NCBI RefSeq assembly: GCF_000018045.1
Contig: NC_009792.1
Location: 3,348,001-3,412,000 of the forward strand
Length of the DNA stretch: 64,000 nucleotides
Direction: 5' to 3'
Source: Citrobacter koseri ATCC BAA-895
GTDB taxonomy: Bacteria; Pseudomonadota; Gammaproteobacteria; Enterobacterales; Enterobacteriaceae
Positions 17,154 to 25,717 of this stretch are shown here, piece by piece. The notes under the pieces are model-generated. The model was not told the DNA's origin. It saw only the letters and a list, made by a program, of their open reading frames with translations, and made no database searches. Both the position numbers and the translations under genes were made by a program. Positions within the stretch are counted from its first letter, which is position 1; each line of letters begins with the position of its first letter.

Positions 17154-17792
17154 ATGAGTTTATTTGATAAAAAGCATCTTGTTTCACAAGCAGATGCCCT
17201 ACCTGGACGCAATACCCCGATGCCAGTGGCAACTTTACATGCGGTAAACGGACACTCAATGACAAACGTGCCCGAAGGGATGGAAATTGCCCTCTTCGCC
17301 ATGGGTTGCTTCTGGGGCGTCGAGCGTTTGTTCTGGCAATTACCTGGCGTTTACAGCACCGCAGCGGGATACACCGGCGGCTACACGCCAAACCCAACCT
17401 ACCGGGAAGTCTGCTCCGGGCAAACCGGCCACGCCGAAGCGGTACGCGTCGTCTACGATCCGCAGGTTATCAGCTATGAACAATTGTTGCAGGTCTTCTG
17501 GGAAAATCACGATCCGGCGCAAGGTATGCAGCAGGGCAACGATCACGGAACGCAGTACCGCTCGGCGATTTATCCGTTAACGCCAGAGCAGAACGCCGCC
17601 GCACATGCCAGCCTGGCGCGTTTCCAGAGCGCGATGACTGCGGCAAACGACGATCGCCACATCACCACCGAGATCAACACCGCCACCCCGTTTTACTATG
17701 CCGAGGACGATCACCAGCAGTATCTGCACAAGAATCCGTATGGCTATTGCGGCATTGGCGGGATCGGCGTGTGCTTACCGCCGCAAGGTTAA
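17154..17792 (+). CDS. msrA: Peptide methionine sulfoxide reductase A
   Basis: Cytoplasmic repair enzyme that reduces the S-epimer of methionine sulfoxide, free or in proteins, using thioredoxin. It has 212 residues. The catalytic Cys52 is in GCFWG (51-55), and the recycling cysteines Cys199 and Cys207 are in the C-terminal YCGIGGIGVC. All three match the E. coli three-cysteine mechanism. ATG at 17154 follows GGGAGA. A terminator hairpin follows at 17847. Confidence 0.97.
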   Translation: MSLFDKKHLVSQADALPGRNTPMPVATLHAVNGHSMTNVPEGMEIALFAMGCFWGVERLFWQLPGVYSTAAGYTGGYTPNPTYREVCSGQTGHAEAVRVVYDPQVISYEQLLQVFWENHDPAQGMQQGNDHGTQYRSAIYPLTPEQNAAAHASLARFQSAMTAANDDRHITTEINTATPFYYAEDDHQQYLHKNPYGYCGIGGIGVCLPPQG

Positions 17793-17846
17793 TTCAGCGC
17801 CTCTGGCGGCTTTACAGTTCCTTACGCTATACTAGCGACTGAAATT

Positions 17847-17875
17847 ACCGGCCCACATCCTTCGGGCCGGTTTTC
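17847..17875 (+). terminator. Probable terminator after msrA
   Basis: Stem ACCGGCCC (17847-17854) with GGGCCGGT (17864-17871), 9-nt loop, short T-run. It lies 68 bp before ytfL, so it could also act as a leader attenuator if ytfL is transcribed from upstream of it. Confidence 0.7.
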
Positions 17876-17943
17876 AATGTGTATATCACACGGATTTATC
17901 AACTTCCCCTTCCGAGGATCTGACCTGAACGGTCGGATAAGAT

Positions 17944-19287
17944 ATGTTAAACAGTATTTTAATTATACTCTGCCTGATCGCTGTGAGTGCGTTCTTCTCG
18001 ATATCCGAGATCTCGCTTGCCGCTTCACGAAAGATAAAACTCAAGTTGCTGGCTGATGAAGGCAACATCAATGCGCAACGCATCCTGAAAATGCAGGAAA
18101 ACCCCGGGACGTTTTTTACCGTGGTGCAAATTGGCCTTAACGCTGTCGCCATTCTGGGCGGTATCGTCGGCGATGCCGCATTCTCTCCGGCCTTTCATTC
18201 GTTGTTCTCGAACTATATGTCGCCAGAACTCTCCGAGCAGTTAAGCTTCGTGCTCTCCTTCTCGTTAGTTACCGGTATGTTCATCCTGTTCGCCGATTTA
18301 ACCCCGAAACGCATCGGTATGATTGCGCCAGAAGCCGTGGCTTTGCGTATCATCAACCCGATGCGCTTCTGCCTGTTCGTTTTCCGCCCCTTAGTGTGGT
18401 TCTTCAACGGCCTGGCAAACAGCATTTTCCGCCTGTTTAAAATCCCGATGGTGCGTAAAGACGATATCACCTCGGACGATATTTACGCCGTCGTGGAAGC
18501 CGGGGCGCTTGCTGGCGTGCTGCGTAAGCAGGAACACGAGCTGATTGAAAACGTGTTTGAGCTGGAATCGCGTACCGTGCCGTCTTCCATGACATCGCGT
18601 GAAAACATCATCTGGTTCGATCTGCACGAAGATGAGCAAAGCCTGAAAAATAAAGTCGCGGAGCATCCGCACTCAAAATTCCTGGTGTGTAATGAAGATA
18701 TCGATCACATCATCGGCTACGTTGATTCTAAAGATCTGCTCAACCGCGTTCTGGCAAACCAGAGTATGGCGCTTAACAGCGGCGTGCAGATCCGCAACAC
18801 ATTAATCGTGCCGGACACCCTGACCCTCTCTGAAGCGCTGGAAAGCTTTAAGACGGCGGGGGAAGACTTCGCGGTGATCATGAACGAATACGCGCTGGTG
18901 GTCGGGATTATCACGCTGAACGACGTGATGACCACGCTGATGGGCGACCTGGTCGGTCAGGGTCTGGAAGAACAAATCGTGGCGCGCGATGAAAACTCCT
19001 GGCTGATCGACGGCGGAACGCCGATTGACGACGTCATGCGCGTGCTGGATATCGACGAGTTCCCGCAGTCCGGCAACTACGAGACCATCGGCGGCTTTAT
19101 GATGTTTATGCTGCGTAAAATCCCGAAACGCACCGACTCGGTGAAGTTCTCGGGCTATAAATTTGAGGTGGTGGATATCGACAACTACCGTATCGATCAG
19201 CTACTGGTAACGCGCCTCGACACCAAAACCAGCATCCTGGTCCCTAAACTGCCGGATAGCAAAGAGAAAGAAGAAGGCCCGGCATAA
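17944..19287 (+). CDS. ytfL: YtfL (PaeA), CNNM/CBS-domain inner-membrane polyamine exporter
   Basis: Inner-membrane protein of 447 residues, in order: DUF21/CNNM transmembrane domain (about 1-185), a CBS pair (about 205-335) and a CorC_HlyC domain (about 350-430). In Salmonella and E. coli this protein, renamed PaeA, is linked to cadaverine and putrescine efflux in stationary phase; older annotations call it a haemolysin-like or Mg/Co efflux protein. ATG at 17944 gives the hydrophobic N-terminus seen in orthologs, with a weak GGATAAG upstream. A strong terminator follows. Confidence 0.94.
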   Translation: MLNSILIILCLIAVSAFFSISEISLAASRKIKLKLLADEGNINAQRILKMQENPGTFFTVVQIGLNAVAILGGIVGDAAFSPAFHSLFSNYMSPELSEQLSFVLSFSLVTGMFILFADLTPKRIGMIAPEAVALRIINPMRFCLFVFRPLVWFFNGLANSIFRLFKIPMVRKDDITSDDIYAVVEAGALAGVLRKQEHELIENVFELESRTVPSSMTSRENIIWFDLHEDEQSLKNKVAEHPHSKFLVCNEDIDHIIGYVDSKDLLNRVLANQSMALNSGVQIRNTLIVPDTLTLSEALESFKTAGEDFAVIMNEYALVVGIITLNDVMTTLMGDLVGQGLEEQIVARDENSWLIDGGTPIDDVMRVLDIDEFPQSGNYETIGGFMMFMLRKIPKRTDSVKFSGYKFEVVDIDNYRIDQLLVTRLDTKTSILVPKLPDSKEKEEGPA

Positions 19288-19308
19288 ATGCCCGGCCCTG
19301 GAAACATC

Positions 19309-19335
19309 AACGGCTCCCATTGGGAGCCGTTTTTT
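19309..19335 (+). terminator. Intrinsic terminator of ytfL
   Basis: Stem AACGGCTCCC / GGGAGCCGTT with a 3-nt loop and a T-run (19330-19335). A GC-rich imperfect hairpin overlapping the stop codon (19277-19298) precedes it. Confidence 0.9.
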
Positions 19336-19367
19336 ATACTACTTTAAACTACTGCATAGCACTTTGG

Positions 19368-19574
19368 TTAAGCCATCTCAGTTTGCAGACGCAGAACCTG
19401 ACGGTTAACTTCGGACATCACAGACAAATGCTGCTTATCCTTCACTTTTGGGATAAGAATCTTGCCCTTATCAAACTCAAAAGCGCCAACGTCCTTGATA
19501 TATAACCGTCCACGGAACAGGATCTTCACGTACTTCGCCACCTGTAGCGGGTTGTACCGTTGGAAAATTTTCAT
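19368..19574 (-). CDS. ytfK: YtfK, regulator of SpoT-dependent (p)ppGpp accumulation
   Basis: Small basic cytoplasmic protein of 68 residues (DUF1107). In E. coli YtfK binds SpoT and tips it towards (p)ppGpp synthesis under phosphate or fatty-acid starvation. The sequence here is nearly identical to the E. coli protein as I remember it. The open frame extends 22 codons further, but ATG at 19574 has AGGAGA 8-9 bases upstream and is the conserved start. Converges with ytfL across a terminator. Confidence 0.95.
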   Translation of the reverse strand: MKIFQRYNPLQVAKYVKILFRGRLYIKDVGAFEFDKGKILIPKVKDKQHLSVMSEVNRQVLRLQTEMA

Positions 19575-19899
19575 TGTTATCTCCTGCTGAGCGTTACGCC
19601 TTTGCGGTGCCACATTCGGCCCAGCTGTTCTAAGGCGCAAATTTTAATGCCATATGACTATAGACTATCTCTACGATGTTTCCAGTGTGTATAAGTTTAT
19701 TTACCTTTTCATTACAGTTATTCAGAATTATCTATTCACCGATTCGCTGTCTTCAGTATAAGTCTTCATTTTTCGCAGGATTTGTGCGCCCGTCCGCAAA
19801 CTGGCATCACGCTTGCGGGAAAAAGCATCATTCGCACATATGATTAAACCTCAGACCCAAGTGGTCGGATCACCTGCAAAAAATAAAGAAGGAAACCCC
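19575..19899. other. Divergent ytfK/ytfJ intergenic region
   Basis: 325 bp, AT-rich. On the minus strand CTGTAAT (19711-19717) resembles one half of a PhoB box, but the second half is poor. No RNA gene is evident. Confidence 0.4.
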
Positions 19900-20457
19900 A
19901 TGACCTTACGTAAACTGCTGGCGCTGTCGTGCCTGTTACTGCCGATGATGGCCTCCGCGCATAACTTTGAAACCCATCAGCGCGTATCGCCGATTGGGAT
20001 CGCCGATCGCGGCGAACTGATTCTTGATAACAACAAGTTTAGCTACAAAAGCTGGAATAGCGCGCAGCTCCCCGGGAAAGTTCGGGTGTTGCAGCACATC
20101 GCCGGGCGAACGTCAGCGAAAGAGAAAAACGCCGCGCTGATAGAAGCGATTAAATCCGCGAATCTCCCGCATGACCGCTACCAGACGACCACTATCGTCA
20201 ATACCGACGACGCGATTCCGGGCACCAGCATGTTTGTGCGCAGCAGCATCGAGAGCAATAAAAAACTCTATCCGTGGTCACAATTTATTGTCGACAGCAA
20301 TGGCGTGGCGCGTAAGGCATGGCAGCTTGAAGAAGAGAGCTCCGCCATTGTGGTGCTCGATAAAGACGGGCGTATTCAGTATGCCAAAGACGGCGGGTTA
20401 AGCCCGGCAGAGGTGCAGCAGGTGATCGCCCTGCTGCATAAGTTGCTGAATAATTAA
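19900..20457 (+). CDS. ytfJ: YtfJ, periplasmic thioredoxin-fold protein of unknown function
   Basis: Exported protein of 185 residues with a signal peptide (1-20, ending MMASA) and a mature thioredoxin-like domain. No CXXC redox motif is present, so a classical disulphide role is unlikely; the function is unknown. ATG at 19900 is used because it opens the signal peptide and is preceded by AAGAAGGAAA; the longer frame from 19813 lacks these. The stop codon overlaps that of convergent cysQ by 3-4 bases, leaving no room for a separate terminator. Confidence 0.93.
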   Translation: MTLRKLLALSCLLLPMMASAHNFETHQRVSPIGIADRGELILDNNKFSYKSWNSAQLPGKVRVLQHIAGRTSAKEKNAALIEAIKSANLPHDRYQTTTIVNTDDAIPGTSMFVRSSIESNKKLYPWSQFIVDSNGVARKAWQLEEESSAIVVLDKDGRIQYAKDGGLSPAEVQQVIALLHKLLNN

Positions 20458-21194
20458 TAGATAGAGACCCGGAAGCCGGGGTTAAGGAACGATTCACGCG
20501 GGGTATAGTCCAGGGGTTTCCCCTGCCAGTTGTGAACGTGCGCCCCGGCCGCAGCGGCAACGGCATGGCCTGCGGCAGTGTCCCAGACGCAGGTCGGCCC
20601 AAAGCGCGGATACAGCTGCGCCTGCCCTTCCGCCACCAGACAAAACTTCAGCGATGAGCCGATGGAGGTCGTCTGATGTTCGCCCAGCTGTTGCAGGTAC
20701 TCTTGCAGCTCGTTGTCGGCATGGGAGCGGCTAATCACCACCAGCGGCGGTCGCGCGTCGCGCACCTGAATCTGTTTACGCACGCCGCACTCTTCTTTCC
20801 AGGCTTTTCCTTCCGCAGCGCTGTACATCACTTTCATGACGGGCGCGTAGACCACGCCCAGAATCGGTTTACCTTTATCAATCAGCGCAATATTGACGGT
20901 AAACTCGCCGTTACGTTTGATGAACTCTTTGGTGCCGTCTAACGGGTCAACCAGCCAGTAGCGCTGCCAGTGCTGGCGCACATCCCAGGAGGGCGGATCT
21001 TCTTCCGACAAAACCGGGATATCCGGCGTCAGCGCCTGTAACCCTTCCAGTATCACCGCGTGGGCGGCAATATCCGCCGCAGTAACCGGAGAATCATCCT
21101 GCTTGTTGGTGATTTCAATCGGTTTGATTCCATCGTAGACCTGCATAATGGCATCGCCCGCATTCCGTGCAAGCTGGCATACATGTTCTAGCAT
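20454..21194 (-). CDS. cysQ: 3'(2'),5'-bisphosphate nucleotidase
   Basis: Inner-membrane-associated phosphatase that removes PAP (3'-phosphoadenosine 5'-phosphate), the by-product of sulfate assimilation. It has 246 residues. Inositol-monophosphatase-family motifs: SEED near 63-66, DPLDGTKEF at 83-91, and WDTAAGHAV near 207. These supply the Mg ligands. Divergent from cpdB, another nucleotide-salvage enzyme. Tail-to-tail overlap with ytfJ. Confidence 0.97.
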   Translation of the reverse strand: MLEHVCQLARNAGDAIMQVYDGIKPIEITNKQDDSPVTAADIAAHAVILEGLQALTPDIPVLSEEDPPSWDVRQHWQRYWLVDPLDGTKEFIKRNGEFTVNIALIDKGKPILGVVYAPVMKVMYSAAEGKAWKEECGVRKQIQVRDARPPLVVISRSHADNELQEYLQQLGEHQTTSIGSSLKFCLVAEGQAQLYPRFGPTCVWDTAAGHAVAAAAGAHVHNWQGKPLDYTPRESFLNPGFRVSIY

Positions 21195-21384
21195 TCTCCA
21201 CCTCGTTTATGGCAGTGGCGTTTAACTCTTTGTTTTACTTATACCCCATCGTAAATGAATCCGCCATCTGTGATAACGATTGCGGTTTTAATGGCTGAAT
21301 TCATGTCATGATTCACAGTTCTGTAAGCAACAAGACTTATATACATTTTCTTTTGTGTTTCAGATCTAAAAAAGGATGCCCCTG

Positions 21385-23328
21385 ATGATTAAGTTTAGCG
21401 CAACGCTCCTGGCCACGCTGATCGCCGCCAGCGTGAATGCGGCGACCGTCGATCTTCGGATTATGGAAACCACTGATTTGCATAGCAACATGATGGATTT
21501 CGATTATTACAAAGATACAGCGACCGAAAAATTCGGACTGGTACGCACAGCAAGTTTAATTAACGCCGCCAGAAATGAAGTCAAAAATAGCGTGCTGGTC
21601 GATAACGGCGATCTTATTCAGGGGAGTCCGCTGGGCGATTACATGGCGGCAAAGGGGCTGAAAGCTGGTGATATTCACCCTGTCTACAAGGCGTTGAATA
21701 CGCTGGATTATGCGGTCGGCAACCTCGGTAACCATGAATTTAACTACGGTCTGGACTATCTGCATAAGGCGCTGGCGGGCGCGAAGTTCCCTTACGTGAA
21801 TGCCAATATCATCGACGTTAAGACCAAAAAGCCGCTGTTTACGCCTTATCTGATCAAAGAGACTGACATGATCGATAAAGAGGGCAACACGCAGACGCTG
21901 AAAATTGGCTATATCGGTTTTGTCCCTCCGCAGATTATGACCTGGGATAAAGCCAACCTGAGCGGCAAAGTCACCGTCAACGACATTACCGAAACTGCCC
22001 GTCAGTATGTGCCGGAGATGCGCGCCAACGGCGCTGATGTTGTGGTGGTGATTGCCCACTCCGGGCTTTCTGCCGATCCGTACCAGACGATGGCGGAAAA
22101 CTCCGTGTATTACCTGAGCGAAGTCCCCGGCGTTGACGCCATCATGTTCGGCCATGCGCACGCGGTCTTCCCTTCCAAAGATTTTGCCGATATCAACGGC
22201 GCGGATATCGCAAAAGGTACGCTTAACGGGGTACCGGCGGTCATGCCGGGTATGTGGGGCGATCATCTGGGCGTGGTGGATCTGGTGCTCAACAACGACA
22301 GCGGCAAATGGCAGGTGACCGATGCGAAAGCCGAAGCGCGGCCCATTTACGATGCCGCCGCGAAAAAATCGCTGGCCGCAGAAGATAAAAAACTGGTGGG
22401 TATCCTGAAAGCCGACCACGATGCCACCCGCGAGTTTGTTAGCAAACCGATTGGTAAGTCCGCCGATAACATGTACAGCTACCTGGCGCTGGTGCAGGAC
22501 GATCCTACCGTGCAGGTGGTGAACAACGCGCAGAAAGCGTATGTCGAACACTTTATTCAGGGCGACCCGGATCTGGCGAAACTGCCGGTGCTCTCTGCCG
22601 CTGCGCCGTTTAAAGTCGGTGGACGTAAAAACGATCCTGCCAGCTTTGTTGAAGTGGAAAAAGGTCAGCTTACCTTCCGCAACGCCGCCGATCTTTACCT
22701 CTATCCGAATACGCTGGTCGTCGTAAAAGCCAGCGGCAAAGAGGTAAAAGAGTGGCTGGAATGTTCCGCCGGGCAGTTCAATCAGATTGATGTCCACAGC
22801 AGTAAACCGCAGTCATTGATCAACTGGGACGGTTTTCGCACCTATAACTTTGATGTGATTGACGGCGTGGAGTATCAGATTGATGTGTCGCAGCCTGCGC
22901 GCTACGACGGCGAATGCCAGACGGTGAATCCGCAAGCGGAACGTATTAAAAATCTGACCTTCAACGGCAAGCCTGTCGATCCGAACGCTATGTTCCTGGT
23001 CGCGACCAATAACTATCGCGCCTACGGCGGCAAATTTGCCGGTACGGGCGACAGCCACATCGCTTTTGCATCACCGGATGAGAACCGCTCCGTACTGGCG
23101 GCGTGGATTGGCGCGGAGTCGAAGCGTGCGGGGGAAATCCACCCGGCGGCGGACAACAACTGGCGTCTGGCGCCAGTTCACAGCGACACGAAACTGGATA
23201 TCCGCTTCGAAACCTCGCCGTCCGACAAGGCTGCCGCGTTTATCAAAGAGAAGGGACAATATCCGATGAATAAAGTCGCTACCGATGACATCGGCTTTGC
23301 GATTTATCAGCTGGATTTGAGTAAGTAA
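21385..23328 (+). CDS. cpdB: 2',3'-cyclic-nucleotide 2'-phosphodiesterase / 3'-nucleotidase
   Basis: Periplasmic bifunctional enzyme that opens 2',3'-cyclic nucleotides and dephosphorylates 3'-nucleotides for salvage of external RNA breakdown products. It has 647 residues. A signal peptide (1-19, ending ASVNA) is followed by a metallophosphatase domain with TTDLHSN, DNGDLIQGSPLGD, GNHEFNYG and GHAHAVFP. A 5'-nucleotidase C-terminal substrate domain follows. ATG at 21385 is 9 bases after AAAGGA; the upstream ATG at 21376 overlaps that ribosome site. A BIME follows the stop. Confidence 0.97.
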   Translation: MIKFSATLLATLIAASVNAATVDLRIMETTDLHSNMMDFDYYKDTATEKFGLVRTASLINAARNEVKNSVLVDNGDLIQGSPLGDYMAAKGLKAGDIHPVYKALNTLDYAVGNLGNHEFNYGLDYLHKALAGAKFPYVNANIIDVKTKKPLFTPYLIKETDMIDKEGNTQTLKIGYIGFVPPQIMTWDKANLSGKVTVNDITETARQYVPEMRANGADVVVVIAHSGLSADPYQTMAENSVYYLSEVPGVDAIMFGHAHAVFPSKDFADINGADIAKGTLNGVPAVMPGMWGDHLGVVDLVLNNDSGKWQVTDAKAEARPIYDAAAKKSLAAEDKKLVGILKADHDATREFVSKPIGKSADNMYSYLALVQDDPTVQVVNNAQKAYVEHFIQGDPDLAKLPVLSAAAPFKVGGRKNDPASFVEVEKGQLTFRNAADLYLYPNTLVVVKASGKEVKEWLECSAGQFNQIDVHSSKPQSLINWDGFRTYNFDVIDGVEYQIDVSQPARYDGECQTVNPQAERIKNLTFNGKPVDPNAMFLVATNNYRAYGGKFAGTGDSHIAFASPDENRSVLAAWIGAESKRAGEIHPAADNNWRLAPVHSDTKLDIRFETSPSDKAAAFIKEKGQYPMNKVATDDIGFAIYQLDLSK

Positions 23329-23333
23329 AACCA

Positions 23334-23413
23334 CGCCGGGTGGCGGCTTCGCCTTACCCGGCCTACGCGATCGACATGCCGTAGGCCGGATAAGCGCAGC
23401 GTCATCCGGCAAG
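23334..23413. repeat. BIME between cpdB and qorR
   Basis: Two REP units in inverted arrangement (GCCGGGTGGCGGCTTCGCC ... CCCGGCCTACG and GTAGGCCGGATAAGCGCAGC ... ATCCGGCAAG), located between converging gene ends. Confidence 0.85.
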
Positions 23414-23416
23414 CCG

Positions 23417-23797
23417 TTATGCCGCTCGCTCTTTCCGCTGTGCCAGCACCTGCGGCAAATTGAGTTCGATCCAGTCTGCCAGCGCGGCGACCTTCTCACT
23501 CACCTGTTCACCCAGCGTCGTCAGACTGTACTCCACATGCGGCGGCACCACCGGGTACGACACCCGATGAATAAATCCATCCTGCTCCAGCGCCTGTAAT
23601 GACTGCGCCAGCATTTTTTCACTCACGCCGCCCATCTTGCGGCGTAAATCGCTGAAGCGGTGCGTTCCATCACGCAGTGCCACGAGAATTAATACGCCCC
23701 AGCGGCTGGTGACATGCTTTAACACCTCGCGAGAAGGACACTGCTCGGCAAACAAATTGCCATCGCGAAGCTGCTGAGAAAGCGTCGGGTTCGTCAT
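23417..23797 (-). CDS. qorR: HxlR-family redox-type regulator QorR (YtfH)
   Basis: Cytoplasmic winged-helix repressor of 126 residues, HxlR family. The family N-terminal cysteine (Cys20, in AEQCPSREV) is present, as is the wing region RFSDLRRKMGGVSEKML (about 47-63). HxlR proteins commonly sense electrophiles or quinones through such a cysteine. The gene is divergent from the quinone reductase qorB across 89 bp that contain a 7-bp palindrome likely to be its operator. E. coli YtfH/QorR has the same arrangement. Confidence 0.93.
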   Translation of the reverse strand: MTNPTLSQQLRDGNLFAEQCPSREVLKHVTSRWGVLILVALRDGTHRFSDLRRKMGGVSEKMLAQSLQALEQDGFIHRVSYPVVPPHVEYSLTTLGEQVSEKVAALADWIELNLPQVLAQRKERAA

Positions 23798-23821
23798 CTT
23801 TACACTTACCTTTTTGTACGT

Positions 23822-23838
23822 ACTTACTAAAAGTAAGT
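23822..23838. promoter_or_regulatory. Probable QorR operator
   Basis: Perfect inverted repeat ACTTACT-AAA-AGTAAGT in the qorR/qorB divergent region, with an extra ACTTACC at about 23807. Short palindromes of this type are typical of HxlR operators. Assignment is by position. Confidence 0.6.
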
Positions 23839-23886
23839 TTAAGTGCTAGCTTAATGAAACACAAGACGAACACAGGGAGATCCCCC

Positions 23887-24735
23887 ATGATTGCAATTAC
23901 CGGCGCGACCGGCCAACTGGGCCAACACGTTATCGATACCTTACTGAAAACCGTTCCTGCCAGCCAGATTGCGGCGATTGTCCGTAACCCCGCGAAAGCT
24001 GACGCGCTAACCCGACTGGGCGTTACCGTACGCCAGGCGGACTACAGCGACGAAGCCGCGTTCACGGCAGCGTTGCAGGGCATCGACAGATTGCTGCTGA
24101 TCTCATCAAGCGAAGTCGGGCAACGTGCCGCTCAGCACCGCAACGTGATTAACGCGGCAATAGCCGCAAACGTGAAATTCATTGCCTATACCAGCCTGCT
24201 GCACGCAGACCGTTCCCCGCTGGGCCTGCATGTTGAACATGTGGAAACCGAAAAAATGCTGGCGGATTCAGGCATTCCTTACGCCCTGCTGCGCAACGGC
24301 TGGTACACCGAAAATTACCTGGCGAGCGCGCCAGCGGCCCTGGAGCACGGCGTCTTTATCGGCGCGGCCGGCGAAGGCAAAATCGCCTCTGCAACCCGTG
24401 CCGATTACGCTGCCGCAGCCGCTCGCGTCATCAGCGAAGAAGGCCATGCCGGTAAAGTGTATGAACTGGCAGGCGACGAAGGCTGGACGCTGAGCCAGTT
24501 AGCCGCCGAGCTGGCAAAACAGAGCGGGAAAAAGGTCGTCTATCAGAACCTGAGTGAAGCCGATTTCGCCGCCGCGCTGAAAGGCGTGGGCCTGCCAGCG
24601 GGTCTGGCGGATATGCTGGCTGATTCTGACGCGGGCGCCGCAAAAGGCGGCCTGTTTGACGACAGCCATACTCTGAGCGCACTGATCGGTCGCCCGACAA
24701 CCTCTCTGGCGGAAAGCGTCAAAAGCATCCTGTAA
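23887..24735 (+). CDS. qorB: NmrA-like NAD(P)H:quinone oxidoreductase 2
   Basis: Cytoplasmic NADPH-dependent quinone reductase of 282 residues (E. coli QorB/YtfG is 286). The Rossmann motif ITGATGQLGQHV (4-15) binds the cofactor; it belongs to the atypical short-chain/NmrA group and lacks a YxxxK catalytic pair in the usual place. ATG at 23887 is the conserved start, with GGGAGA upstream; a longer frame begins at 23854. Divergent from its likely repressor qorR. Confidence 0.95.
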   Translation: MIAITGATGQLGQHVIDTLLKTVPASQIAAIVRNPAKADALTRLGVTVRQADYSDEAAFTAALQGIDRLLLISSSEVGQRAAQHRNVINAAIAANVKFIAYTSLLHADRSPLGLHVEHVETEKMLADSGIPYALLRNGWYTENYLASAPAALEHGVFIGAAGEGKIASATRADYAAAAARVISEEGHAGKVYELAGDEGWTLSQLAAELAKQSGKKVVYQNLSEADFAAALKGVGLPAGLADMLADSDAGAAKGGLFDDSHTLSALIGRPTTSLAESVKSIL

Positions 24736-24816
24736 GTGTTAAAAACAGGTTAATTGTTGTGGCATCCCTGCTGGCCATCTCTGATAATGAACAGATGGCT
24801 TTCAGGGAGAGACAAC

Positions 24817-25641
24817 GTGCAAGGCGTACCCGAACAGTTTAGCGATGAGAAAGACAGCGCCCGCTTTCGCCATCTGGCGCAGGTGCCGGGGGTTGAGCTG
24901 TATCATGCGCATATCTCGCGTTACGCTTTCGAGCCTCACACCCACGAAGCCTTCGGTATCGGCGCGATTGAAGCCGGCGCCGAACGCTTTCGCTATCGCG
25001 GCACGCAGTACGTTGCCCCCGTTCACTCCGTTGTCACCATGAATCCCGATGAGCTGCATACCGGCGAAGCGGAAACCGCCGACGGCTGGCGCTATCGGAT
25101 GATTTATCTCGATCCCGATCTGCTGGAAGAGGTGACCGGGGTTCGTCACTGGTGGTTTCATGAGGTCACGCGCCACGATCCGCTGCGCTCACGCCAGATC
25201 TGCACGCTGATCCACGGCCTGTGGCATACCGACGATCCGCTGGCGCAAAAAGGGCTGCTGCTCGATCTGATCGACACCTTCCAGCCGCTGGCGCGCCATG
25301 CGCCGGAAGTGCGGGAAGGCAAGCATCGCTTTGAGCGCGTGCGGGACTACCTGCACGACAACTACATGCATCCGGTCACGCTTGACGAACTGGCGCGGGT
25401 CGCCTCATTAAGCCCCTGGCATTTTCAGCGTCAGTTCAAGGCTCATTTCCACGTTACGCCGCACCAAATGCTGATGGCGATCCGTCTGTGGCGGGCAAAG
25501 GCGTTTCTCACGCTCGGGATGCCCGCAGCGGATGTGGCGGCCGCCACCGGGCTAACCGATCAATCTCATCTCACGCGCGCCTTTACCCATCGCTACGGCA
25601 TTACGCCAGTGCGTTATCAAAAACAGGTTTATCCGCGCTAA
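24817..25641 (+). CDS. AraC-family transcriptional regulator
   Basis: Regulator of 274 residues. An N-terminal cupin-type AraC_binding domain (about 15-140, with FEPHTHEAFGIG and MNPDELHTGEAE) is followed by a double helix-turn-helix (about 175-270, with LDELARVASLSPWHFQRQFK and VAAATGLTDQSHLTRAF). Start chosen at GTG 24817, preceded by AGGGAGA at ideal distance. An in-frame ATG at 24787 overlaps a possible -10 (GATAAT, 24783-24788) and has no ribosome site. It lies between qorB and ytfF on the same strand and may control ytfF. E. coli K-12 has no gene here as far as I recall. The ligand is unknown. Confidence 0.88.
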   Translation: MQGVPEQFSDEKDSARFRHLAQVPGVELYHAHISRYAFEPHTHEAFGIGAIEAGAERFRYRGTQYVAPVHSVVTMNPDELHTGEAETADGWRYRMIYLDPDLLEEVTGVRHWWFHEVTRHDPLRSRQICTLIHGLWHTDDPLAQKGLLLDLIDTFQPLARHAPEVREGKHRFERVRDYLHDNYMHPVTLDELARVASLSPWHFQRQFKAHFHVTPHQMLMAIRLWRAKAFLTLGMPAADVAAATGLTDQSHLTRAFTHRYGITPVRYQKQVYPR

Positions 25642-25717
25642 TGCGCAATCTCATACAATACTGGCGCATTTCTCCTGCCTACACTTTTCGCAATGTGAAA
25701 CGATGTGGATATCAACA

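Noticed and set aside
17811..17833. Promoter TTTACA ... TATACT before ytfL
   Set aside because: The boxes are only 11 bp apart, and the following hairpin looks like the msrA terminator.
21556..22797. Long open frame on the minus strand inside cpdB (413 codons)
   Set aside because: It is the antisense shadow of cpdB, whose signal peptide and metallophosphatase motifs are on the plus strand; no motifs or ribosome site on the minus strand.
24754..24816. Upstream ATG starts for the AraC gene
   Set aside because: No ribosome-binding sequence; a likely -10 box overlaps the ATG at 24787, while GTG 24817 has AGGGAGA at ideal spacing.
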